NCBI GenBank assembly: GCA_026936325.1
Contig: JAPTHN010000003.1
Span: forward strand, 51,700,511 to 51,764,510
Source: Platynereis dumerilii
Lineage: Eukaryota > Annelida > Polychaeta > Phyllodocida > Nereididae
Length of the DNA: 64,000 bases
Direction of reading: 5' to 3'
Shown here: positions 41,601 to 52,572 of the stretch, piece after piece
How positions within the stretch are numbered: position 1 is the first letter of the stretch
Layout: each line of letters starts with the position of its first letter
Notes under the pieces: generated by a model
What the model was told of the DNA's origin: nothing
The model's database searches: none
The model's input: only the letters and a program-made list of their open reading frames with translations
Program-made: the position numbers and the translations under genes

Positions 41601-43192
41601 TGACAGGCAAAATTCTATTGCTTATGAATTTCATGGTTGCAGATGGCATGCTTGTCCAATATGTTTTCCCAATAGAGATGCAAAAGATCCTCAGACTGGC
41701 AAGATAATGAAAGAAATGTATGCTCATACTTTAGAGAGAGAACATTACTTGAGAAAGAAATTCAGATTTAAAAGTAATTTGGGAATGTCAGTTTGACCAG
41801 ATGATCAGGAATGATTCAGATTTGGCAGATTTTGTAAAGAACATTGATGTCTCTGAAAAGTTAAAGATCAGAGATGCATTCTTTGGTGGAAGAGTGAATG
41901 CCATAAAGCCTCATTATCAGGCAAAAAAGGATGAAAAGATTTTCTACTATGACTTCACACCCCTCTATCCATCTAAACAAATACAAAGATCTACGTTCAG
42001 GACATCCAACAATAATAACAAAAGACTTTGATTATTCATTAGGATCATATCTTGGAATTGCCAAAGTCAAAATTTTGCCTCCCAAGACTCTTTATCACCC
42101 AGTTTTACCTTATAGATCAAATGGCAAATTGAAATTTCCTCTCTGCAGGACTTGTGCTGATCTGGAGTCTCAACACCCTTGTCAGTGCAGTGATGTGGAT
42201 AGAGAAATAGTTGGAACATTCTGCACTCCTGAAATTCGTAAGGCAATTGAAAAGGGTTATGTTGTCCTCAAAATATATGAAGTTTACAATCGGGAGAGTC
42301 AGTCTTCAAAACTGTTTACAGAGTATGTCAATACATTCTTAAGAATTAAACAAGAGTCTTCGGCTACCCTGAGTGGGTTATCAGTGAGGAGAACGAAGAT
42401 GAATACATCAGATGCTATCAAGCAGCTGAGGGAATAGATTTGGTTAAAGAAAGTATTAGGCATAATCCTGGTCTCAGAGCAGTAGCTAAATTAGCATTAA
42501 ATAGTTTCTGGGGAAAGTTTGGGGAAAAGACTAATCAGACTAAAAACACATATATTACAGATGCAACACAGTTTAGACTTTTGGCAAATGACCCAACGAA
42601 AGAAATATGCCTAGTTCACAAAATAAATGACTCTTGTTTATCAGTAGAACACAAATCTCAGACTATATTTGAACCAGACAATATGAAAACTAATGAAGTA
42701 AAAGCTTGTTTCACCACCTGTTGGGCTAGGCTGAAACTTTATGAGATAGTAGATTTCCTGGGAGAAAGGGTCCTCTACATGGATGATGACTCTGTTATAT
42801 TCAAAGCAAAAGTAGGAGATAGTATGCCACCCCTGGGAGATTATTTGGGAGAACTTACAGATGAACTACCTCCTGGTAGATTCATCAAAGTATTTATTTC
42901 ATCTGGACCCAAATCTTATGCGTACAAGCAGGATGACGGGAAAGAGAAGACAATATTCAAAGGAGTGACTATCAACAGAGTGAATTCTCAATTTGTCAAC
43001 TTTAACAGCATCAAAGAAATTATTTTTGAGGGCAAAGAAATAAAACTTCCTCCTCATGATCTTTTTGTAAGAGACAAACTTAGGAGGGCAATATACAACA
43101 GAAGGATGGTGAAAACTGTCAAAATTACATATACAATAAGAATATCACTGGATAATTTTGATACCCTACCATATGGTCATGTCGGTGTCTAA
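38690..43192 (+). pseudogene. Polinton-type polymerase remnants, right arm of composite B
   Basis: Plus-strand fragments of the same polymerase lineage as the left arm. Recognisable parts are the HNGRGYDYMFILSYLL exonuclease-II block (after 40791), a Vsr-like module ending EFHGCRWHACPICF (about 41520-41680), palm motif A region (about 41946-41975), LNSFWGKFGE motif B (about 42493-42528), the motif C region (about 42776-42802), and a C-terminal end with FDTLPYGH. Together with the left arm it shows the same domain order as element A. It is broken many times and is old. A 1.56-kb transposon is inserted in it. Confidence 0.88.
39233..40791. mobile_element. Non-autonomous DNA transposon, GGCCTAGTTC ends (1.56 kb)
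   Basis: The left end GGCCTAGTTCAAAAATAATG and the right end are perfect inverted repeats of about 21 bp. They are flanked by ATAA on both sides (39229-39232 and 40792-40795). Removing it leaves an uninterrupted HNG exonuclease motif of the host polymerase fossil, which confirms the boundaries. No transposase was recognised. Superfamily is unknown; a 4-bp duplication is unusual for hAT or Tc1. Confidence 0.85.
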
Positions 43193-43224
43193 AGTTTTGT
43201 ATACTTGTATAATATACAGTTATA

Positions 43225-44797
43225 AACTGAACCAAATAAAAAACGGAAAACTATTTCCAGGGCTTTATTTTTATAAATATGCTTCATATGGGCTGTTGAG
43301 TGTATGCATCTGTTTCATCAGGTGTTAAAGGACTCAGTTACATGAAATAACTCCAGTGTGACCATTTTCCGCTTGTCTGTGGCCAAGTTTATCACATTGG
43401 GGTACGGTGATCGGACAGGGGTATTAGGCACCCCACAGGGCTAAGCTAATGATTTCATGTTAAAGCTTGAAGAAAGTTATGCAAAAGGCCACACAATTCA
43501 CGTAGTTTACTGCCACATGACTTGTTAAAAAAATAGTTTTCTGAGTAGTCAGGTGAAAGTTTTCCACACACAATGATATTCCAATGGAACAATACAACTA
43601 CGGAAACAAGTCCTCAAACAGCCCAGACAATAGCTGTGGATGAAAAACGCTTAGGGTCAAACAAAAAGGTTTCACGCAAGCTGTGTATCAGCTGCAGTGT
43701 TAATCATCAGCACTTTTTGTGCCCCCCTTTTGCTATTCTCACCACCACACACCTGCCCCCTTAAGAAAAGCACAAGGACGGCACACATCACACATGGTAC
43801 TCCAGTGAGTTAATGTAAAAATTTAGGCAAAATTACCATAAATCTGAATTACTCAATTTTCTGTGAACTTTAAAGGCACAAAATAATATTTAAAATTTCC
43901 TTTAAATATTCATGAAAAATAACATTTTTTGTCTCAGGCTGGAAATATTTGTGCTTTCATGCAATTTCAGTCAATTATAGACCTATAAATAGCCTATAAA
44001 GAGCCATATTTGGCACCCACCCCTGGAGCCACGCTATGGCAACAGCTATAACAAAACTAATTTTTAATATTGTTTTCTGAGGCCTTGAAAAAACAATTAT
44101 CTGGAGGGACAATTTTGAGATAGCCCTTTTCTTGGCTAAAAACAGGCAAAACGTTGTTTTCCCGCCAAAAACGAGGCTGAAATTTTGGCGGGAAAACCAG
44201 TTTTTGGCTATTTTGAGACCAATAAGGGGCTATCTCAAAATTGTCTTTCCAAAAAATTGATTTTATAATAATATAAATATTTTATATTTAATTTTCATGA
44301 ATATTTTTAGAAATAATCATTCTGTGGCTTAAAACATCACAGGGAATTAAATAATTTGGAATTTTGCCAATTTTTGCCTTGATTTTTACATTAAGTCACT
44401 GGAGTACTGCTGTTTGTCCTACGGCTGCTATACAGGTTGTTAGAGGTCTTTTTTATAGACCCTAAGCCTTTTTCACTCATTTGCATACAAATTTTAACAA
44501 GTTCAGTGGCACCAACTGAAGCAAATTGTGTGGCCTTTTGCATAATTTTCTTCAAGCTTTCACACTGAGTCATTAGATTGGCTCTATCGAGCACCTAACA
44601 CCCCGGTACACTGACCATACCCAATGTGATAAACCTTGCGACAGATGCTGATGCTAAGGTCAGAATTGAAAAAAAATTATGGAAACGAGCCCTTTGACAC
44701 CTGGTAATACATATGCATAAACTCAACAGCCCATCTGAATGATATACAGAATAATACAGCCCTGGAAATAGTTTTGCGTTTTTTATTTGGTTCAGTT
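43225..44797. mobile_element. Foldback transposon, AACTGAACC ends (1.57 kb)
   Basis: The ends AACTGAACCAAATAAAAAAC and its reverse complement are flanked by TATA on both sides (43221-43224 and 44798-44801). The undisturbed sequence in the left arm (CAGTTATATTTTGCC) confirms the insertion. The inverted repeats run nearly to the centre. For example, CAAAAGGCCACACAATT (near 43482) pairs with AATTGTGTGGCCTTTTG (near 44525), and a central pair is built on GGGACAATTTTGAGATAGCCC. There is no recognisable transposase. The duplication could also be read as TA, which would make it Tc1/mariner-like. Confidence 0.88.
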
Positions 44798-44975
44798 TAT
44801 ATTGTCATATATATATTATTTAAAATTTAAATTTGTATATATGTAGCTTGTGTGTGAATTCTGGGTATAATAAGTAGATTGTATGAAAATTTATAATAAT
44901 AAAAGTTGAAATTTGAAAAAATATTGTTTGTTATAAATCAGCCAATCAGGGCTTAGTATTTTAAATTATCAGGAG

Positions 44976-46272
44976 CAGTGTTCTCATTAGGGTTCAGGAA
45001 AAAAGAGTCCCTGGGACGCATTGAGGTCCAAGAAAATCCGTCCCACTTTAATCCAATGCGTCCTTCAAGACGAAAAGGGTTTAAAGACTTGAAATAAAAC
45101 AATAAATGTGATGAACTTTGATCAGTGAATCATCACTATAAATATAAAATCAAAGTTTTGAAATATCACTCTTTCATTTGAACAGCAATGAAAGAGTAAT
45201 ATTTCAAAACTAACTTTTATATTAAAGCCAGGAAATTTGATATATATGCAAAAAGAGAGGACTGTTGCCCTGTGAAAATGGAACTTAGTGACTCATGATA
45301 GCTGATGAAGTGTCATCTTCTCCACATTCAACATGGGAAACGTGGAGGCTGTTTGATTAGTTATGATGAAGAGAAGGTCATTTGATTTGTCATAACTGAT
45401 TTTAGAGTAAAAATCAGATGCATACTCATTTTGCTTGCCTGTCAGGCTGTCACCAACAAGTGGGACCAGTCACTTTAAATCAAATGAACATAGAAAGTGT
45501 TGGGTATGATCATGACAAATCCCTGGGACAAATCATCAGTATGATGACACACAAAGTGAAAGTGTCATTTTCACAGTGCAGCAGTCCACTCTCTTTGCAT
45601 ATAAAATTTCCAGGCTGTAATCTATCTCAACTCTTAAGTAAGAGAAGTCACCTAATTTGGAATATTTGAGAGAAAATTACTTTATATGGCCTATTGTAGG
45701 GCAGTGATCTTCTGGACTAAAATATTTGATATGTCTGCACTGTTATGCACAAAGTTCTGTGCATGTCAGGACCACTTTGCTAAGTTATCTTGATAAAAGA
45801 AAAGTATGCACTTCTCTGTGCTTCACTGTAATAACTTGTAGCAGTTCAACAGTAGGTCTAGATACCAAAATACAATAATATTTCGTTACATGACAAGTCA
45901 GTCAAAGAAGTTTTACACGTAACAAAATCTAAGCTGGTTTCATGTGGAAAGTCAGTTCTTAAACCTGACTCATAGCATTGGAAAAGTGTTAATTGCAATT
46001 TGAGAAAATTTAGGTGTAAAAGAAGTCTACCCTTCTCTTAGATGTGTAATTGCAATTGAGACACTCACAGAAGTGTCAAGTTTGGCTGAACAATTATCTG
46101 AGAGGTCATTGCAATTCTGCTTTACCAGGATTACCTGAAACTCTTACCATTTTTCCAGCCAGTCTGGGCTGATCTCAGTGCGTCCTAGGGACGCATGGGC
46201 AGTCTTAAAAGGGGGTCCTTTTCAAAAAAGGTGCGTAAAAGTGCGATAGGGACGGCGTTAATGAGAACACTG
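44976..46272. mobile_element. Non-autonomous hAT element (1.30 kb) with perfect 8-bp duplication
   Basis: The 14-bp perfect inverted ends are CAGTGTTCTCATTA and TAATGAGAACACTG. The target duplication ATCAGGAG occurs at 44968-44975 and 46273-46280. The matching left arm of composite B carries the site once, reverse-complemented, near 28590. There is no transposase frame. Subterminal regions carry repeated GGGACGCAT and GCGTCC words, and a near-perfect 24-bp hairpin lies at 45155-45210. Confidence 0.95.
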
Positions 46273-46585
46273 ATCAGGAGATTACTACTCCCATGAGGAT
46301 GGATGTGATTGGTCTACTGCTCTAGCAGGTCAGATACATCATCTGACAAGAAATCAGGGTCAGGGAATCCTGTCAAATAGACCTAGAGTTAATATTGGTC
46401 AAATATATCTAGGTCATAGGTCCATTAATTAATTGGGTTAATGAGGTCAATTGGGTCATTACTAATTAGGTTAATGCGGTCATTAATTAGGTTAATGCGG
46501 TCGTGAATTACGTCAAATAGGTCATTAATTATGTTAATGAAGTCATTAAATAATTAGGTCATTAATTAATTAGGACAAAGGTCAC

Positions 46586-47893
46586 AAAGGTCAAAGAGCC
46601 ACCAAATTGCCCCATCTAGTAGTCAATTACCCCATGATAAAACAGTAGTAACCCCAGGGGTTGAGGGTGTATCCTGCCATGAGGCCTCTTAGATGGGGCT
46701 TTGTAAAATGCTACTTTTGGAAAAATGGCCACAATTCAAAATCTTTCCCTATTAGGGTATGAATTTTTTTTTGATAGACATATGAACCCAACTGCAATGC
46801 ATCTTTTGCCGCCATTTACAGGCTTCTAACCAGTTTCACAAGGATGTTAGAATATTTCACAGAAAAATTTAAAAAAGGGGGTTTTATCTATTTTTTGAAT
46901 TACAAAATGCATTGACTTGGCTGTTTTCTTTTGAGTGATTGCTCTGTTGGTGGTCTTTCCTAATGTAATGAAACATTTTACCTCGGAATCTCCATGTCGA
47001 TTTTGGCCACTAGGGGGCTCTTCAACATTCCATATTTAAAAATCAGTAACTCGGTAACTATTAAAGCTAAAATTTCCAAATCTGACAGAGGCAACATGAC
47101 ACATTTGAAGTCTTTTCTGACAAACTTTAGTCAAAATCCCCATTGCAGTTTTTAAATTATTGAAGAAATTGCGAAATGCCTGTTTTTCACTCTTTTCCTC
47201 GTAGCGTCGCAGTCGTTTATAGTACCGGCGCGGGAAAAGTGCAGCTATGCTCCATTTGTAATCAAGTTTTATGTTCAGGTAGTTAAAAAATTCCAAATAA
47301 AGTTTAAAATTTTTTTACCCCTCATTTTTGAAATTTTTTGGGTGGCAAAATGTATAAGTAGGTGAATCGTTCAAGTTTCGCAAACCATATTTTTTTTCAC
47401 CCGGTCGTTTTGTTTTGGGACCAGGCTCATGCTTTCTTTAAAACTTTTTCCAATAGAATTTTTTTGAAAAAACTTTTTTTGCTCTTTAAGAAATTTGCAA
47501 AATGTATGGCACAGAAAGATGGAGAAACAAAGTGTCACAGTAGTGGTTAAAAGCAGATGCTGATATCTCGTCTATTTTATGAGATGTTGGTGTTTTCGTG
47601 CAAATTTTTTGCAAAAAGTGTTGGACACTATTTTTTTATTATTTTTTTTATTTTTTGAAACAAAAAGATAATTCTGTCTATTGCTGTGTTATGTAACCCC
47701 CCCCCCCCATTACTCTCACTGTTCACTCTATGTAACCAGTAATCATCTCACAATCTTTTTCAATCAAAGTAATTCCATGTAAACTTTTTTTGTGCCACCT
47801 TTCTTCGCATCCGTGACATTTAGCTTGCATTGTAATTGGAATTAATCTCTTTTGGCAGCTGCAACAATGTCACCTTCAAGATATGTTAGTTTT
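46586..47893. other. Noncoding, with a transposon-end fragment
   Basis: No gene is supported. Bases 46629-46687 match the right end of the minisatellite-bearing transposon at 48251-49329 (ACCCCATGATAAAACAG... to CATGAGGCC), so this is a fragment or short relative of that family. A C-run lies near 47698-47710. Confidence 0.5.
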
Positions 47894-48110
47894 GAGGGGG
47901 GGTGCTAGCTTAGTGGTTACATGCTGGGGATGCCAATCGCTGCGTCCCGGGTTCGAAACCAGCTCTTGAAGGGTCAACCGGACCATTGCTGGGCGGGTCT
48001 GTCAATCATCCGTCACCCCATTGCGTGTCCTACTCCTGTTCTAATAAGCCTACTAAGTGCACAGATACCGGACGTAATGGGCCAATCATCCATCCATTTC
48101 TTAATTGCGA
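47894..48110 (+). mobile_element. tRNA-derived SINE, copy A
   Basis: A-box-like TAGCTTAGTGGTTACATGC and a B box GGGTTCGAAACC (47949-47960), then a body with CTACTCCTGTTCTAATAAG and CCGGACGTAATGGGCC, ending in CATCCATCC. The same body, diverged, follows the SINE at 62.7 kb. Confidence 0.8.
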
Positions 48111-48250
48111 ATTATTAAGTTTCGATGGTCAAATTTTCATTCCATTTTAGGCCTTTGAATAACTTTTGTGTGAATTTCATGCCCTGGGTGAAAGATGTGT
48201 CTTTTTTTTTCGTCGAGACTTGAACTATACAGTATTTTTTTTGTACTAAA

Positions 48251-49329
48251 AAGGCCTCATGACAGGATACACCCCCCAAACCCTCTCATAAACTCGGCAC
48301 CCACAACTTAACCTCTTTTACCCTCAACTTACCCCTTTTCACTTCCGCCACCCTCAATTACCCTCAGCTTCCCTCAACTACCCTCAACTTAACTCAACTA
48401 AACTCAAGTAACCTCAACTCAACTCAACTTACCTCAACTAAACTCGCCTCCCCTCAACTAAACTCGGCTGCCCTCCACTAACTCACCCCCCCTCAAGTAA
48501 ACTCACCTCCCCTCAAGTAAACTCACCTCCCCTCAAGTAACATCAACTAAACTCAACTTACCTCAACTAAACTCACCTCCCCTCAACTAAACTTGGTTGC
48601 CCTCAACTAAACTCACCTCCCCTCAACTAAACTCACCTCCCCTCAACTAAACTCGGCTCCCCTCAAGTAAACTCAGCTGCCCTCAAGTAAACTCGCCTCC
48701 CCTCAACTAAACTCACCTCCCCTCAAGTAAATTCGCCTCCCCTCAACTAAACTCGCCTCCCCTCAACTAAACTCGGCTGCCCTCAACTAAACTCACCACC
48801 ACTCAAGTAAACTCAGCTCCCCTCAAGTAAACTCGGCTGCCCTCAAGTAAGCTCACCTCCCCTCAAGTAAACTCACCTCCCCTCAAGTAAACTCACCTCC
48901 CCTCAAGTAAACTCACCTCCCCTCAAGTAAACTCACCTCCCCTCAAGTAAACTCACCTCCCCTCAAGTAAACTCACCTCCCCTCAACTAAACTCGCCTCC
49001 CCTCAACTAAACTCGGCTCCCCTTAAGTAAACTCACCTCCCCTCAAGTAAACTCGGCTCCTCTCAAGTAAACTCGGCTGCCCTCAACTAAACTCACCTCC
49101 CCTCAAGTAAACTCGGCTCCCCTCAAGTAAGCACGGCTCCCCTCAAGTAAACTCGCCTCCCCTCAGCTAAATTCGCCTCCCCTCCACTAAACTCACATCC
49201 CCTCGCCTCCCCTCAAACAAACTCGCCTCCCCTCAACCAAATTCGCCATCCCTCAACTACCCTCAGTTACCCCATGATAAAACAGTAGTAACCCCAGGGG
49301 GTTGAGGGTGTATCCTGCCATGAGGCCTT
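48251..49329. mobile_element. Non-autonomous transposon filled by a 20-bp minisatellite
   Basis: The ends AAGGCCTCATGACAGGATAC and GTATCCTGCCATGAGGCCTT are inverted repeats of about 22 bp. Between them, about 48380-49250 is a minisatellite of roughly forty 20-bp units, CTCACCTCCCCTCAAGTAAA and variants (CAACTAAACTCGGCTGCCCT and similar). The unit family is C/T/A-rich with very few G on this strand. No clear target duplication was resolved, and there is no transposase. Confidence 0.8.
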
Positions 49330-50675
49330 ACTCTTTTTTAGCAGTGGAACGTTTACTCTTGTGGCGATGTGAAGAAATTATTTTGAGATAGATACCATAT
49401 TTTATGTTCTCGATCAGACAGTGAAATGTCTGCCCTTGCTGGAAGCCAATAGTTTATTGTGACTGAAGGAAATGAGACCTGGTCTTTTCCATATACTCGA
49501 TGCCATGATCAGTAGCGATTTAAGTAAATCAAAATGAACAATACCATGCATTTAGTGATTTCAAATGCTCAATAAAGATTTCCAACATAGGTCAATAGAT
49601 ATCGCTCCACCAACAGGCAATAGGAGAACTGTAACAATATTTTGCGAAAAAAAAATTGGGAGAAAATTTCGGCGCAAAATCCTGGGGAAAGAAATTTGGA
49701 GGGAAAAAAAAAGAAAAAAAAAAGGTAGCCCTGTATCCTAAGTATGAAAGTATATGTTGACGAATTTGATGGTTGCAGGTAAAAAAATAGTGAAAAAAAA
49801 AAGGTTTGGAAAGAAAAATTGCAAAAAACGCAACATTTGGTAATAAAAAAAGGATAATTATCTGTAGTCTAAGTATGACAATGTTAGTAGATCACTGTTC
49901 AAACTTTACGGTCAAGTGTCACCCAGGGGGGAATCACACTATAAAAGCTGCCTTTTATAAAGTAAGATGGTTGGAGATTTTTTACAGTTTGGGTTTTAAT
50001 TCACCAGAGAGATAAAGGTGACACCAGATGATAAATTGACTATTAAGAAGGATCACATCATAAACAGTATTAAACACAATAATGTATCTTTGACCAGCTC
50101 CCCCAAAATGAGTTCAAAGCCTCCTGTCATATTTAGTTCTGATGATTACTTACAATATTCTGCTGGAAAGAGGCTTTAAAATGATGGGTCACATGTTTTG
50201 GTATCTCAATTACATTTAAAGATATGGCCCCTGAAACACAACTGATGCGAACCATGATACTAATTAAAGAATATGGCACTTCAATTTCTGCCATTCTGGA
50301 AAAGATCTTATATCTAAAAGAAAAAGAATGACGCCTTATTCAAATGAGTTTAAAGTAATTTCCCATTAAAAAATTATTTTAAATATAACCAGGAAGTGGC
50401 ATTGCACAAACTTGATACCTTTCAAAAACAGCTAAAAAACATCTAAATGTGACCTTTTGACCCATTTCACTCATTTAAGCGAAACCGGTCAAAATTTGCT
50501 GCTCTGATAATTTTCATTCCAAAATATTTATGAAGTAAGTATTTAAAATTGCTGGAACTCCTACATAGATGTGTTCTTGACATTGCATATTTCTAGTGAC
50601 CAAATCATGACTATTCAGAAATATACTTGATATTTTGTGAAGACAGAAAAAAATAATAAAATAAATACATTGTTA
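49330..50675. other. Noncoding unique DNA
   Basis: I see no gene, transposon end or array here. A-rich runs occur around 49650-49860. Confidence 0.5.
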
Positions 50676-50970
50676 ATACCAATGGAAAAATAGAATTTGT
50701 TGACAAACTGCACCACCATGTATTCATTCACTGATGCATTCCATATATTCTTGATGTTATATATGTGCTTTACTTTGTATCTTTATCATTGGTTTTTTTT
50801 CTCGTTTACATATGTTCTTAAATACCAATGGATAAATCAAATTTGTTAACGAACTGCACCACCATACATTTATTCACAGCTGTGTTCATTTTTGATGTGA
50901 TACATGTGTTTTATTTTGTATATAGGCCTACAGGGTCATTATCATTGGTCTTTTTCTTGTTTTTAAATGT
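50676..50970. repeat. Tandem duplication of about 145 bp
   Basis: Two units start at ATACCAATGGAWAAATMRAATTTGTT-like sequence near 50676 and 50822. Both contain ACTGCACCACCAT, then GATGT...ATATGTG and ATCATTGGTYTTTTTC. They are diverged, and the second has a small insertion with TATAGGCCTACAGG. Confidence 0.7.
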
Positions 50971-51380
50971 AAATAAAAATATGCCTCGAAGCCCGACTTC
51001 ATTCCATGTCATAATTTTTCCTGTTATGAAAGACATTTTAATTTTTTGCTAAACAAATATTTGTTCACTTTGTATTCGATCCTAGAATACATGCTATGCA
51101 GTAATCTGATGACATGCAGTGCTGCCTATAAATAAGGGAAGCCGGTGGTGTATCGTTGTTGGGTCAATACTAATGATCATCAACCAAACTGCTTGTGGAA
51201 GTATGGTTTGCTATCAGACGAAATGAAAGCAATTGTGTCACAAAGAACAATATCTTAGGTATGTGGAAAACAATGGTTACCAATTTCTGAGCAGTACTCT
51301 GTGTCAGATCCGGGTCAAAGTCTTTGATAAATAAGCGAAACACAAGACGAATGTTATTTAATAGGAAGGAGGGTTTATAC

Positions 51381-52564
51381 CAGTGTTGGAGTCCTCGAGG
51401 CCGGCCTCGGAGCCACATTTTATGGCCTCGGCCTTGGTCTCGGTCTCGGATGACCAATCCTTGGCCTTGGCCTTGGACTCAGACCCTCTGGCCTCGAATA
51501 TTTGTCCGAGGCACGTCCGAGGCCAGCGAAATTAATAAAGTTCAATGTTGCTGGAACAGTCAAACAAAATTTTCCTGTCAGCTAAGTATAATTATCTGTC
51601 AGTTTATTTAATATACGGAACCTATTATCCTATACATTATTATAAGCTGATAGAATAATTTTCTGCTCGTCTTTTAAGACTGTCTATATCTGGGCCTATT
51701 TTAGGCTTTGTGCCAAGTTATAAGCGGTGCCATTTTTTTGTGATAGACATGAAATTATAAATCGACTGACAGTATTTGAATTTTTATTTTCCTTCACTAA
51801 TTGAGATGAACATTATTTCATGTAATTTTCGACTATAACAATTTGAAGTTTTAAAGTTTTTGTTTACAGTTATGCAAGATGCATTAATACCTGATCGTCA
51901 GCTTCACACACCAGAGTGTCTGACTTAAAACACAACCCAACAAAATGGAACAGGACAAAATTTGTGACTGAATCTCATCCATGCCTCAAAAATATTCCAA
52001 ATAACTTTGATATAACACAAATTTGTGACTGCCTGATAAATTCGAACCCAGAAATTCAGAGTATCTATCTACATGTATCTAGAAAGTGAATTTTTTAAAG
52101 CAGTTATAATAAAGCCCGTAATGAAAGTGATAAGCTGCCTCAGAATTTTTTTAAAAAGTAACCAATTATTTTCCAGTCATGGTGAAAAAGATTAATTAAT
52201 TCCTTCCCAGTGCTCAGTCTTGAAATGAATTTCTGGTGGATGGGCTACTGTATCTCAGTCTGCAATGTTTGATTTAGAAGTATATAATTAAACATAATTG
52301 AGGTTGTTAGACACTCAAAACAAACCTTATTGTCTTCATTTCAGAGTTTTACTTGAGTCATTCAGTGAATCTTTAATTGTACTGTTATAGCCTTATCGTA
52401 AGCGATGGCTAAATGCCAATAATATACCAAGCTAAAATAGTTCGGCAGTGAATCATAATTTTTTCCAGCCGTCCTAGGTCTCGGTCTCGGATGCTCATGC
52501 CTCGGTCTCGGTCTCGGATGCTCATGCCTCGGTCTCGGATGTCCTGGTCTCGACTCCAACACTG
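51381..52564. mobile_element. Non-autonomous hAT element (1.18 kb) with perfect 8-bp duplication
   Basis: The inverted ends are CAGTGTTGGAGTC and GACTCCAACACTG. The target duplication GTTTATAC occurs at 51373-51380 and 52565-52572. Both subterminal zones carry arrays of GGCCTCGG and GGTCTCGGATG words (about 51395-51530 and 52470-52560) in inverted relation, probably transposase-binding repeats. The middle is AT-rich and noncoding. Confidence 0.95.
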
Positions 52565-52572
52565 GTTTATAC

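Larger units (their letters stand above)
28326..46585. mobile_element. Polinton-derived inverted composite B (fossil, polymerase only)
   Basis: Two inverted arms, left about 28326-32340 and right about 38690-46585, are reverse complements over their shared parts. Both begin at the outside with ATTAATGACCTA-type repeats and a block with CTTTTATTATTATAAATTTTC, and continue into the end of a Polinton-type polymerase. No integrase, ATPase, capsid or protease gene was found between or within the arms. Each arm is incomplete in its own way, and the whole carries many breaks. Later insertions are a Tc1-like foldback in the left arm, and a 1.56-kb transposon, a 1.57-kb foldback and a hAT in the right arm. 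It is old compared with element A. It may be a non-autonomous Polinton with long polymerase-bearing terminal repeats, or two head-to-head copies. Confidence 0.75.

Noticed and set aside
48380-49250. Possible CRISPR-like array
   Set aside because: Units are contiguous 20-mers without unique spacers, in a eukaryotic setting and inside transposon ends.
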